This document shows, in pieces, positions 8,472-17,300 of a stretch of 64,000 bases of DNA. The notes beneath the pieces were generated by a model. That model was given only the letters and a program-made list of their open reading frames with translations, was not told the origin of the DNA and searched no databases. Both the position numbers and the translations under genes were made by a program. The first letter of the stretch is position 1. Every line of letters starts with the position of its first letter. Source of the DNA: Leisingera methylohalidivorans DSM 14336 (GTDB lineage: Bacteria > Pseudomonadota > Alphaproteobacteria > Rhodobacterales > Rhodobacteraceae); the NCBI RefSeq assembly GCF_000511355.1, contig NC_023135.1, positions 2,878,371-2,942,370 on the forward strand, in the 5' to 3' direction.

Positions 8472-9408
8472 TCAGTCCATCATGTCGCCGTCAGAGAAAG
8501 GGACCTCCGGATTGGGATTGGGGCCGGGGTCGGCGATCTCGGGTTGGGCTCCTCCGCCATCATCGAGATCGGCTAGGAGATCGAGGTGCTCTGCGAAGGC
8601 GTGCCGCCGCTGCGCGGTGTCTGTATGCCGTGAGAACCTGGCAATATCCCGTTTGAGCTCCTCGGGCGTCTTGGGCAACGGGATGAGTCCTGCGAGGGCT
8701 TTCGGGCCATAGCTCTCGGTGTTGGCGTCGTTAATGAATCCCCGCCGCGCTGCGCGTTCGTCTGCGTCTTCATGGCGACGCTGCGACAGCCAAGAGTCGA
8801 GTTCGATGCCGGACTTGCCGACCCACTCCGGTTCCGCGGCAGTTACACTCATCCACGTGCCGTCATCGGCGCTAATACCAATGGCGCCGATATCGCCATG
8901 CCAGCGCAGCACTTCAGCCTCGCGAACGCCAGGCGTGTTGGCAACCCAAGGAAGTGGAAGTCCTTATAGGCAAGGTCCCTACCTTTCCGCCCGATCGCAT
9001 GGTCGAGCGGCACCCGGTCCATGATAATTTTGCGCACATGGTGCCAACGGCAGGTAAGCCGGCTTCTGACACGGATTGCCGGATGCGGCGATCATTCTCC
9101 GTCTCGATGGCCGCGACAACGCTTTCGGCGATAGAAGCGACCGTCTGCCGCTCTTCATCCAGAAACATGTCGACGAGCCGTCCCACATAGGCCTCGGCTT
9201 CATCCGAGTATCTAGAGTGACCGCCGCACTTCCGATATCCGTCGAACAGCCCTTCGTCGCCGTGGGATCTCCACTTATGGAATCACTTCCAGTAGGTGCG
9301 CCCGCTCTGGACGCCTTGGCTGAATTCGAACTCCTTGGCCTTTTCCGCCCTAGTTTTGCGGATGCGGGCCCCGCCGCGTTTGGAGACCTTGCGAACCTTG
9401 GCAGCCAT
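8472..9408 (-). pseudogene. TniA/Mu-type DDE transposase with catalytic core deleted
   Basis: The N-terminal frame from the ATG at 9406-9408 (MAAKVRKVSKRGG) has an HTH-like region SGRTYWK-stop-FHKWRSHGDEGLFDGY, with TGA at 9283-9285 probably replacing Trp. It continues through RYSDEAEAYVGRLVDMF and, after a shift, VPLDHAIGRKGRDLAYKDFHF, the pre-core segment of TniA-like proteins. The next recognisable segment, REAEVLRWHGDIGAIGIS plus SRHTDTAQRRHAFAEHL, is the Mu-transposase C-terminal domain. The whole RNase-H-like DDE core, about 200 residues, is missing between them. Family assignment is from motifs and length; subtype is uncertain. Confidence 0.65.
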
Positions 9409-9600
9409 ATGAGCGCCCTACATATAGATCAAGTCTTGGCCTCGCGGGATCTTTGGTCCGATTTCGGGACAGCTTTGCCCCTATTCACAATATGCCTCGG
9501 CGGGATCTCGTAAGCTATTCCGCCGCAACTTGATCCCGATTTACAGTAGGCTGAATCCGTCCGGGAAAGGGGAAGCACGCCCGTTACCGGATTGGTGCAG

Positions 9601-9656
9601 TATCGTCCTATTGTCCCAATGTTTCGCGCGCGAAGCATTCCGGCAGCAAGGCTGAC
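9601..9656 (+). repeat. Dispersed palindromic element, copy 1
   Basis: The core at 9618-9639 reads AATGTTTCGCGCGCGAAG then CATT, a 22-bp palindrome with one mismatch, followed at a fixed 12-nt offset by GCTGAC. The same architecture, inverted, occurs at 60964-61025, including the flank CATTCCGGCAG. It lies about 170 bp upstream of zwf and at the right edge of the mobile-element graveyard. Confidence 0.75.
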
Positions 9657-9755
9657 ATATTCGCAAACGGATTGGAAGGCGCAATATTCCAGGTGGCCCT
9701 GTTCAGCACTATATGTTAGCGATAACTCAACTCAAACCAGCCGTCTGGCAACTGA

Positions 9756-9770
9756 GGCAATTGAATTGCC
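9756..9770. promoter_or_regulatory. Short palindrome upstream of zwf
   Basis: GGCAATT-G-AATTGCC, a perfect 7+7 inverted repeat, centred about 60 nt before the zwf start. Position and symmetry suit a regulator operator; no regulator is identified in the window and the function is inferred only from placement. Confidence 0.3.
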
Positions 9771-9823
9771 CCGCCCCAGGCGGCACAATGGCACTGCCCC
9801 TATAGAACAGCGATGTAAAATCA

Positions 9824-11284
9824 ATGGTTTCCCGCGTCATCCCCGTTGAACCCTTTGACCTCGTGCTGTTTGGCGCGACCGGCGACCTGGCCCGCCGCAA
9901 GATCCTGCCGGCCTTGTTTCACCGTTTCCAGATCGGCCAGTTCAGCGATAAATGCCGCATCATCGGCAGCTCGCGCAGCGCACTGACAGCCGAGGCGTTC
10001 CGCGCCCAGACCGCCGATGCGATCCGCGATTTCGGCCAGGATGTGGAGACCACACCCGCGGAAATCGCCGGTTTCACCGACCTTTTGGACTATGTCGCTG
10101 TGGATGCGCGCAGCGACAGCGGCTGGGATGTGATTCACGGGAAACTGCGCGACGACGCCGTGCGCGCCTTCTACCTGTCGGTCGGCCCGTCACTGTTCAC
10201 CGATATTGCCCGCCGCCTCAGCGAGACCGGCATCGCCACGCCGGACAGCCGCATCGTGTTGGAAAAACCATTTGGCCATGATCTGGCTTCGGCTCAATCC
10301 CTGAACACCGCGCTGCGGGCGCATTTCGAGGAACGGCAGATCTACCGGATCGACCATTACCTGGGCAAGGAAACCGTGCAGAACCTGATGGCGCTGCGCT
10401 TTGCCAATTCGCTGTTTGAACCCTTGTGGAACAGCTCTCACATCGACCATGTGCAGATCACCGTCGCCGAAAGCATCGGCGTTGAGGGGCGCGGGGACTA
10501 CTACGATAAATCCGGCGCCATGCGGGACATGGTGCAAAACCACCTGATGCAGCTCCTGTGCCTCACCGCAATGGAACCGCCCGCCCAGTTCACTCCCAAC
10601 GCGGTGCGCGACGAGAAGGTCAAGGTGATCGAGGCGCTGCGCCCGGTACCGCAGTCCAGCATCGCCCGCGGCCAGTACCGGGGGCGCAACGCCGGCAAAT
10701 CCAGCGACAGCTACCGCGACCATGCCGGCAATCCCGCCAGCCGCACCGAAAGCTATATCGCCCTCAAAGTGGAGGTGGCGAACTGGCGCTGGGCCGGGAT
10801 CCCGTTCTATCTGCGTACCGGAAAATGCCTGCGCGACCGGGTCAGCGAGATTGCAGTCTATTTCCGCGACCCGCCGCACAACATCTTTGCAGGCTCCGGT
10901 ACTGTGCATGGCAATGTACTGGTGATCCGCCTGCAGCCGGATGAGGGCATTACGCTGAAGACCACAATCAAGGATCCCGGCCCCGGCGGCATGCGCCTGA
11001 CGGGCGCCAACCTGGACATGACATTCGCGGATGAGCTGCCTGAATCCGGCCGCCCGCAGGACGCCTATGAGCGGCTGATCATGGATGTGATCCGCGGCAA
11101 CCAGACCCTGTTCATGCGCGGCGACGAGGTTGAGGCCGCCTGGAACTGGGCCGACCCGATCATCGCCGGCTGGGAGGACGCAGGCGAAGCGCCGCAGCCC
11201 TATGACAGCGGCAGCACAGGGCCCGATGATTCATTGCTGCTGATCCACCGCGACGGCCGCCGATGGCGCAGTATCGGAACCTGA
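9824..11284 (+). CDS. zwf: Glucose-6-phosphate 1-dehydrogenase
   Basis: A 486-residue enzyme oxidising glucose-6-phosphate to 6-phosphogluconolactone with NAD(P)+, the entry to the Entner-Doudoroff and pentose phosphate routes. The N-terminal nucleotide fold FGATGDLARRKILPAL (about residues 11-26), the EKPFGHD motif and the active-site signature YRIDHYLGKETVQN (near residue 168) are all present, as is the DEV near the C-terminus. The full family length argues for the ATG at 9824. It is followed after 48 nt by edd, then eda, so the set feeds glucose into the ED pathway. No 6-phosphogluconolactonase gene lies between them. Confidence 0.96.
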   Translation: MVSRVIPVEPFDLVLFGATGDLARRKILPALFHRFQIGQFSDKCRIIGSSRSALTAEAFRAQTADAIRDFGQDVETTPAEIAGFTDLLDYVAVDARSDSGWDVIHGKLRDDAVRAFYLSVGPSLFTDIARRLSETGIATPDSRIVLEKPFGHDLASAQSLNTALRAHFEERQIYRIDHYLGKETVQNLMALRFANSLFEPLWNSSHIDHVQITVAESIGVEGRGDYYDKSGAMRDMVQNHLMQLLCLTAMEPPAQFTPNAVRDEKVKVIEALRPVPQSSIARGQYRGRNAGKSSDSYRDHAGNPASRTESYIALKVEVANWRWAGIPFYLRTGKCLRDRVSEIAVYFRDPPHNIFAGSGTVHGNVLVIRLQPDEGITLKTTIKDPGPGGMRLTGANLDMTFADELPESGRPQDAYERLIMDVIRGNQTLFMRGDEVEAAWNWADPIIAGWEDAGEAPQPYDSGSTGPDDSLLLIHRDGRRWRSIGT

Positions 11285-11332
11285 GATGACTGCCCTCCCC
11301 TTTGCCCCCGCAGTTTGCTACAAAGGCACCCC

Positions 11333-13141
11333 ATGAGCTTGAATTCCACCCTGACCGCCGTCACCGACCGCATCATCGCCCGCAGCGAGGCCACCCGCAC
11401 GGCCTATCTCGAGCGGATGGCTGCTGCCCGCGGCAAGGGGCCTGCACGAGCGCATCTGTCCTGCTCCGGCCAGGCCCATGCCTATGCCGCCACCGGGGCG
11501 GACCAGCAAACGCTGGCCCAGGGCGCCAAGGGCCATCTGGGGATTGTCACTGCCTATAATGACATGCTTTCGGCGCATCAGCCGTTTGAAACCTACCCGG
11601 CGCTGATCCGCGACGCCGTGCGCAAGAGCGGCGGCACTGCCCAAGTGGCCGGCGGCGTGCCTGCCATGTGCGACGGCGTCACCCAAAGCGAACCAGGCAT
11701 GGAGCTCAGCCTGTTTTCCCGCGACACCATCGCCATGGCTGCGGGCATCGCGCTGAGCCATAATGTGTTTGACGCTGCGGTCTTCCTCGGCGTCTGCGAC
11801 AAAATCGTGCCCGGGCTGGTGATCGGCGCGCAGGCGTTTGGCCACATCCCGGCGGTGTTCCTGCCTGCAGGGCCGATGACCAGCGGTCTGGCAAACGATG
11901 AAAAAGCCAAGATACGCCAGCGGTTTGCCGCCGGCCAAGTCGGGCGCGAGGACTTGCTGAAGGCCGAAATGGCCGCCTATCACGGCCCCGGAACCTGTAC
12001 CTTTTACGGCACGGCCAACACCAACCAGATGCTGATGGAGTTCATGGGGCTGCACCTGCCCGGCTCCTCCTTTGTCACCCCCGGCACGCCGCTGCGCGAA
12101 GCACTCACCGTCGAGGGCGCCAAACGGGCGCTGTCGCTCAGCGCGCTGGGGAACAATTATACCCCGGTCTGCGACGTGCTGGACGAAAAAGCCTATGCCA
12201 ACGGCATTGTCGGGCTGATGGCCACCGGCGGCTCCACCAACCTGTTGATCCATCTGATCGCCATGGCCCGTGCCGGCGGCATCCTGCTGGACTGGCAGGA
12301 CTTCTCAGACCTGTCTGACGTGATCCCCCTGCTGGCGCGGGTCTATCCCAATGGCCTCGCCGATGTGAACCATTTCCACGCGGCCGGCGGCCTTGGCTAC
12401 ATGATCGGCGAACTGCTGAAGGCCGGCTGCCTGCATCCCGATACCAAAACCGTGGCGGGCGACGGGCTGGAGAACTACGTGATGGAGCCGTTCCTGTCCG
12501 AAGACGGCCTGACCTTCCGCGCCGGTCCGGGGCAAAGCCTGAACGATGCCGTGCTGCGCCCGGCGGATGCGCCGTTCCAGGCGACCGGCGGATTGAAGCG
12601 GCTGACCGGCAATCTGGGCACGTCGGTGATCAAGGTCTCGGCAGTGGCCAAGGAACACCAGGTGATCGAGGCCCCCGCCCGCGTCTTTCATGACCAGGAG
12701 GCAGCCAAGACTGCCTTCAAGGCAGGCGCGCTGACGGGCGACGTGATCATTGTGGTGCGCTTCCAGGGGCCCAAAGCCAATGGTATGCCGGAACTGCACG
12801 GCCTGACCCCGATGCTGGGCATCATGCAGGGCAAAGGGCAGAAGGTGGCGCTGGTCACCGACGGGCGGATGTCCGGGGCCTCCGGCAAAATCCCCGCAGC
12901 GATCCATGTGGTGCCCGAAGCGCTGGACGGCGGCCCGATAGCCAAACTCCAGGACGGTGACATGCTGCGGCTGGACGCGGTGCGCGGCACGCTGGAAGTC
13001 CTCACCGGCGGCGTGCTGGAGCGCGGCGCCGCCACTGCCGACCTCAGCGCCTATCAGCATGGCACCGGGCGTGAGCTGTTTTCCCTGTTCCGCCGCTCGG
13101 TTGCCTCGGCCGACGAAGGCGCCAGCGTTTTTGGAGTTTAG
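11333..13141 (+). CDS. edd: 6-Phosphogluconate dehydratase
   Basis: Encodes 602 residues of the IlvD/Edd family, dehydrating 6-phosphogluconate to KDPG with a [4Fe-4S] cluster. The signatures [20 protein letters not shown] and [12 protein letters not shown], and the C-terminal [17 protein letters not shown], are intact; cluster-binding Cys residues sit in GVCDKIVPG and the MCDGVTQ region. The ATG at 11333 (MSLNSTL) is chosen; the frame is open 18 nt further upstream at a TTG, but that would add only MLQRHP. It ends 1 nt before the eda start, so coupling with eda is expected. Confidence 0.96.
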   Translation: MSLNSTLTAVTDRIIARSEATRTAYLERMAAARGKGPARAHLSCSGQAHAYAATGADQQTLAQGAKGHLGIVTAYNDMLSAHQPFETYPALIRDAVRKSGGTAQVAGGVPAMCDGVTQSEPGMELSLFSRDTIAMAAGIALSHNVFDAAVFLGVCDKIVPGLVIGAQAFGHIPAVFLPAGPMTSGLANDEKAKIRQRFAAGQVGREDLLKAEMAAYHGPGTCTFYGTANTNQMLMEFMGLHLPGSSFVTPGTPLREALTVEGAKRALSLSALGNNYTPVCDVLDEKAYANGIVGLMATGGSTNLLIHLIAMARAGGILLDWQDFSDLSDVIPLLARVYPNGLADVNHFHAAGGLGYMIGELLKAGCLHPDTKTVAGDGLENYVMEPFLSEDGLTFRAGPGQSLNDAVLRPADAPFQATGGLKRLTGNLGTSVIKVSAVAKEHQVIEAPARVFHDQEAAKTAFKAGALTGDVIIVVRFQGPKANGMPELHGLTPMLGIMQGKGQKVALVTDGRMSGASGKIPAAIHVVPEALDGGPIAKLQDGDMLRLDAVRGTLEVLTGGVLERGAATADLSAYQHGTGRELFSLFRRSVASADEGASVFGV

Positions 13142-13142
13142 C

Positions 13143-13796
13143 ATGATGCGGATTACCCCTCAGGACGCCAGCCTGCGCACGTGCGGGATCTGCACCCTGG
13201 CCCCGGTGATGCCGGTGCTGGTGGTGAAGGATGCGGCCCATGCCCGCCCCCTGGCCGAAGCGCTGGTGGCGGGTGGCTTGCCTGCGCTGGAAGTCACCCT
13301 GCGCACAGGTGCGGCACTGGATGTGATCCGCGAAATGGCGCAGGTGAAGGGCGGCGTGGTCGGGGCGGGCACGCTGATCACCCCCAAAGACGCCGAAGCC
13401 GCCAAGGAAGCCGGCGCGCAATTCGGGGTTTCCCCCGGTGCGACGGATGACTTGCTGGATGCCTGCGAGTCCATCGGACTGCCGCTCTTGCCCGGCGCCG
13501 CCACCGCAACCGAGGCGATGCGGCTGCTGGCGCGCGGCTATGGGATGCTGAAGTTCTTTCCGGCTGAAACCTCAGGCGGCGCGCCCGCTCTGAAAGCGAT
13601 CGGCGCACCCTTGCCGCAGATTTCCTTCTGCCCCACCGGCGGCATCACACCAGCCAATGCGGAAAGCTACCTGAGCCTGCCCAATGTGGTCTGCGCGGGC
13701 GGCAGCTGGGTGGCGCCTGCCGATCTGGTCGAGGCTGGCAACTGGGCTGCAATCGAAGCCATTGCCCGGGACGCGAGCCAGCTCAGAAAGAGTTAA
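13143..13796 (+). CDS. eda: 2-Dehydro-3-deoxy-6-phosphogluconate aldolase
   Basis: A 217-residue class I aldolase cleaving KDPG to pyruvate and glyceraldehyde-3-phosphate, the last ED step. Family markers are LEVTLRTGAALDVI (with the catalytic Glu), VGAGTLI, and GMLKFFPAETSGG holding the Schiff-base Lys. Start ATG-ATG at 13143 directly after the edd stop. A longer upstream frame overlaps edd and is rejected. Length is typical. Confidence 0.95.
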   Translation: MMRITPQDASLRTCGICTLAPVMPVLVVKDAAHARPLAEALVAGGLPALEVTLRTGAALDVIREMAQVKGGVVGAGTLITPKDAEAAKEAGAQFGVSPGATDDLLDACESIGLPLLPGAATATEAMRLLARGYGMLKFFPAETSGGAPALKAIGAPLPQISFCPTGGITPANAESYLSLPNVVCAGGSWVAPADLVEAGNWAAIEAIARDASQLRKS

Positions 13797-13869
13797 GCCA
13801 CCGCAAAATCAACCGGCCGGCTCTGCCCCTGCCATAGCCGGCGGTCTTTTCACGGCCCGCAGTTTTTCC

Positions 13870-13894
13870 GCGGTGTCCCCCACGGGGACACCGC
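13870..13894. repeat. Strong hairpin between convergent genes
   Basis: GCGGTGTCCCC and its perfect complement GGGGACACCGC flank a CAC loop. There is no T-run on either side, so it is not a standard intrinsic terminator, but it may block 3' exonucleases or act with Rho between eda and the convergent PLP-lyase gene. Confidence 0.5.
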
Positions 13895-13939
13895 TGTAGA
13901 ATATCCCCTGGGGCCTGCGCGCTATCCGCTGCCAGCGGA

Positions 13940-14968
13940 TCATGGCGCGCCCGCACCGCCAAAACCAAGGTCGTTTTGATAGGCAAACAGCGCCGGCAGC
14001 CCGCCGGTGTGCAGCAGCAGCACTTTCTGGCCTGTGCGGATGCTGTCCTCCTTCAAGAGGCCAAGCAGCCCGGCGAAAGTCTTGGCAGAATAGACCGGGT
14101 CCAGCAGGATCCCTTCTGCCTTGGCCATGCATTGAAGGGCAGCCCGGGTGGCCGGGCCTGCGCGGCCATATCCCGGCGCGAGCGCACCGTCCCAAGTGAG
14201 AATGTCATCGCGGCCAAATGGAGGCGGGATGTCTATCAGGTCTGCCAGCGCATCCGCCACTTTCTCCAGCCGTGACTTCTGCGACGCAGCATCGCGGCGC
14301 ACGCAGATGCCAAAAACCGGCGCGGTGATGCCTGCGAGGCGCACACCGGTAAGGAACCCGGCGTGGGTGGCACCGCTGCCCGACGGCACCACGGCCGCAT
14401 CAAAGCCGCCGATCTGCGCTGCCAGCTCTGCCCCGCCCTGCACATAGCCCAGCGCGCCAAGCGGCGGATGGCCGAGGCCAAGCGGAATGATGTAAGGTAT
14501 TCGGCCCTCGGCACGCAGGTGTTCGGCGCGGGTTTCCAGCGCGGCATCCGCGCCGGCCTCATCCTCGCCCTCCGGGTAGCTCATCGCATCGGCACCCAGA
14601 ATCTCCGACAGGAAGATATTGCCCGATCTGTAGTAAAGCGGATCCATGCCCGGCACCCGCTCCTCTCGCTGCAGCACTGCCTGCATTCCGTGTTTCGCAG
14701 CCGCGGCGGCGGCGGTGCGGGCAAAATTCGACTGCACCGCGCCGGTGATCAGGATGGTATCGGCCGCAGCGGCGCGTGCGGCACCGATGTAAAATTCCAA
14801 CTGGCGTGTCTTGTTGCCGCCAAAGCTGAGGCCCGTGAGGTCGTCGCGTTTGATCCAAAGATCAATGCCCAGGTCAGCCGACAACCGGTTAAGGCGTTCC
14901 AGAGGTGTCGGCTGTGCCAGCAGGCTGGCACGGGGAAAGGCCGAGAGGAGCGTTTCGGTCCGGGGCAT
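13940..14968 (-). CDS. D-cysteine desulfhydrase / ACC-deaminase family PLP enzyme (possibly L-cysteate sulfo-lyase)
   Basis: A 342-residue fold-type II PLP enzyme. The PLP Lys lies in FGGNKTRQLEF (about residue 52), a phosphate-binding-like PSGSGATHAG and the C-terminal HTGGLPALFAY are present. Characterised relatives release sulfide from D-cysteine (DcyD), deaminate ACC, or release sulfite from L-cysteate (CuyA of Ruegeria). Sequence alone does not separate these. The nearby sulfonate genes make the CuyA-like option worth testing, but no cuyZ-type exporter or regulator is adjacent. Start ATG at 14968 has GGAGACC upstream. Monocistronic as far as seen. Confidence 0.78.
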   Translation of the reverse strand: MPRTETLLSAFPRASLLAQPTPLERLNRLSADLGIDLWIKRDDLTGLSFGGNKTRQLEFYIGAARAAAADTILITGAVQSNFARTAAAAAAKHGMQAVLQREERVPGMDPLYYRSGNIFLSEILGADAMSYPEGEDEAGADAALETRAEHLRAEGRIPYIIPLGLGHPPLGALGYVQGGAELAAQIGGFDAAVVPSGSGATHAGFLTGVRLAGITAPVFGICVRRDAASQKSRLEKVADALADLIDIPPPFGRDDILTWDGALAPGYGRAGPATRAALQCMAKAEGILLDPVYSAKTFAGLLGLLKEDSIRTGQKVLLLHTGGLPALFAYQNDLGFGGAGAP

Positions 14969-15241
14969 GGCGGTCTCCTTTGGCTGGATCAGATGGTGCG
15001 GACGGCTTGCAGAAACGCCGTCCGCAGGCTGACTTTGATGCCGAAGCCTGACGGGTCAACAGAAATCTGCGCGGCGATGGCCGGGGCGGCGTTTTCGCAC
15101 AGCGGGTGCTCAGGACCGCCACAGGCGTTGCGCGCGGCGGGAAGGAGGCGCTCCGCGGGTAAGCCTTGCTGCAACTGTTGTTTTCCCGCCTTTCAGCCCC
15201 CATTTGCACTGCAAGACGTTGATAATCAAAGGACCGGCCGC

Positions 15242-15910
15242 ATGGCAGAGACCCCTGACCGCCCCGCCCTCAGGGTGGATATCATTTCGGATGTTGTCTG
15301 CCCCTGGTGCGCAGTCGGCTATCATCAGCTGGCCTTTGCCGCCCGCCGCGCCGGAGTTCCGCTCGACATCCACTGGCAGCCGTTCGAATTGAACCCGGAC
15401 ATGGTGCTGGAAGGCGAGGATCTACGGGAGCATCTGGCCGCGAAATACGGCAGCACGGCGGAACAATCGGCGCAGGTGCGGGCGCAATTGACAGAGCTGG
15501 GCGAAGCGCTGGGGTTCACCTTCCGCTTTTATGACGGGATGCGCATCTACAACACGTTCCAGGCGCATCAGCTGATCGAATGGGCGGAAGAGCGCGGCAA
15601 GGGCCACGAGATGAAGCAAGCGCTACTGGAAGCCTATTTCACCGATGGCAAAGATATTTCGGACCTGGAGGTTCTGACGCAGGCTGCCGAAAGCCTCGGC
15701 CTGGACGGCGCGGAAGCCCGTGCCGCGCTGGACAGCGGCAAGCATGGAGACAGTGTGCGCCAACGCGAAGCGTTCTGGGTGAACCAGGGCATCCGCGGCG
15801 TGCCCGCGATGGTGTTCAATGGCCGCCACCTGGTGACCGGGGCGCAAGGGGTGGAAAATTATGCCAGCATTCTGGAACAACTGATGCCTACCGGGTGTCA
15901 AACAGGCTGA
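15242..15910 (+). CDS. DsbA-family (FrnE-like) thiol oxidoreductase
   Basis: A 222-residue thioredoxin-fold protein with the CPWC motif (SDVVCPWCAVG, about residue 20) and the helical insertion of DsbA/2-hydroxychromene-2-carboxylate isomerase relatives. The cis-Pro region GVPAMVFNG is near the C-terminus. There is no signal peptide, which suggests a cytoplasmic FrnE-type isomerase or polyketide-type oxidoreductase rather than a periplasmic DsbA. The ATG at 15242 is chosen because the family begins about 15 residues before the CPWC; the frame is open much further upstream, but only antisense to the PLP lyase. Confidence 0.85.
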   Translation: MAETPDRPALRVDIISDVVCPWCAVGYHQLAFAARRAGVPLDIHWQPFELNPDMVLEGEDLREHLAAKYGSTAEQSAQVRAQLTELGEALGFTFRFYDGMRIYNTFQAHQLIEWAEERGKGHEMKQALLEAYFTDGKDISDLEVLTQAAESLGLDGAEARAALDSGKHGDSVRQREAFWVNQGIRGVPAMVFNGRHLVTGAQGVENYASILEQLMPTGCQTG

Positions 15911-15969
15911 GGGCAGCGCAGCGCCCGCCCAGGGGGGCGGACGGGCGGTAAGTCATTTTTACGACGAGC

Positions 15970-17298
15970 TTAGGCCTGCGGCAGGCACTGGGTGATGGCG
16001 GTTTCCAGTTTATCGATCACTTCTGCAATCTGCTCCTCGGTGATGATGAAGGGCGGCGCCAATAGGATGTGGTCGCCGTTCTGACCGTCGCGGGTGCCTT
16101 GCATCGGGTAGCAGATCAAACCGGCCTGAAACGCCGCCTTCTTGATATTCTTAGCCAGATCCAGCGCCGGATCAAAGGGCGCCTTGGTTTCACGGTCGGC
16201 AACCAGCTCGACCCCGCGGAACAACCCGCGGCCGCGGATGTCGCCGACGTTGGGATGCTTGCCGAAACGGTCGTGCAGTGCAGTCTGCAGCTTCTCTCCC
16301 ATTTCGGCGCTACGCTGCACCAGCCCGCGCTCCAGCAGTGCCTTGACGACAGCAAGCCCCGCGGCGGTGGCCACCGGGTGGCCGATATACGTGTGGCCGT
16401 GCTGGAAGAAGCCGGAACCGTGCTCAATCGCTTCATAGATCTGCCGGGTGCAAAGCATGGCGCCAATCGGCTGATAGCCCGCGCCCAGCCCCTTGGCGAT
16501 ACACAGAATATCCGGCGCCACCCCATCCGCCTCGCAGGCAAACAGATGGCCGGTGCGGCCCATGCCGCACATGACTTCATCAAGGATCAGCAGCACGCCG
16601 TACTGGTCGCAGATCTCGCGGATGCGTTTGAAATAGCCCGCAACCGCCGGCACCGCGCCGGAGGTGGCGCCCACCACCGGTTCCGCCATGAAGGCCATCA
16701 CGGTCTCGGGGCCTAGGCGCAGGATTTCCGCCTCCAGCTCATTCGCTACCCGCTGGCCGTAGTCAAAGCTGCTTTCGCCATTTGCTTTCCCCACATATTC
16801 GTAGCAGGCTGAGATGTGCGAAATGTCGATCAGCAGCGGTGCAAACTGGGCCCGGCGCCATTCGTTGCCACCCGCAGCCAGCGCCCCAAGAGTGTTTCCG
16901 TGGTAGCTTTGCTTGCGGGCGATGATGCGGCGGCGCTGCGGCTCGCCGCGTTCCAAATGGTACTGACGGGCGAGTTTGATCGCTGCCTCAGTGGCCTCGG
17001 AACCACCGGAAACAAAATAGACCCGGTCGATGTCCCCCGGCGCATTGGCCACCAGCAAATCCGCCAATTCTTCGGCCGGTTCGGAGGTGAGAAAACCGGT
17101 ATGGGCAAAGGCCAGCTTGCCGACCTGATCCTGCACCGCTTTGATCACATCAGCGTCGGAATGACCCAGGCAGGAGACCGCTGCACCTCCGGAACCGTCA
17201 AAGTAGCGCTTTCCATCTGCGTCGATCAGATAGCAGCCGTCGCCGGATACGGCAGTAGGCAGCGCGGCCTTGGTGTGGCGGGGGAACACGTGAGACAT
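15970..17298 (-). CDS. Class III (omega-amino acid type) aminotransferase
   Basis: A 442-residue PLP aminotransferase. Visible elements: SGGSEATEAAIKLARQY, YHGNTLGALA, the Asp motif LILDEVMCGMGRTG, and the PLP Lys in CIAKGLGAGYQPIGAM (about residue 270). Family members move amino groups from omega-amino acids or related amines to pyruvate or 2-oxoglutarate. It starts 2 nt after the stop of the BKACE gene with AAGGAG in front, so the two are one operon. Operon logic: the aminotransferase makes or uses an oxo-acid related to the BKACE substrate. It is only distantly similar to Tpa encoded 1 kb away on the other strand. Substrate unknown. Confidence 0.88.
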   Translation of the reverse strand: MSHVFPRHTKAALPTAVSGDGCYLIDADGKRYFDGSGGAAVSCLGHSDADVIKAVQDQVGKLAFAHTGFLTSEPAEELADLLVANAPGDIDRVYFVSGGSEATEAAIKLARQYHLERGEPQRRRIIARKQSYHGNTLGALAAGGNEWRRAQFAPLLIDISHISACYEYVGKANGESSFDYGQRVANELEAEILRLGPETVMAFMAEPVVGATSGAVPAVAGYFKRIREICDQYGVLLILDEVMCGMGRTGHLFACEADGVAPDILCIAKGLGAGYQPIGAMLCTRQIYEAIEHGSGFFQHGHTYIGHPVATAAGLAVVKALLERGLVQRSAEMGEKLQTALHDRFGKHPNVGDIRGRGLFRGVELVADRETKAPFDPALDLAKNIKKAAFQAGLICYPMQGTRDGQNGDHILLAPPFIITEEQIAEVIDKLETAITQCLPQA

Positions 17299-17300
17299 GA

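Noticed and set aside
3825..9285. TAG stop-codon recoding in the mobile island
   Set aside because: TAA and TGA occur in the same set of broken frames, which argues for decay; no suppressor tRNA is visible.
14363..15910. 515-residue protein on the plus strand
   Set aside because: The N-terminal two thirds are antisense to the PLP-lyase gene. Only the DsbA-family part from 15242 is supported by motif and length.
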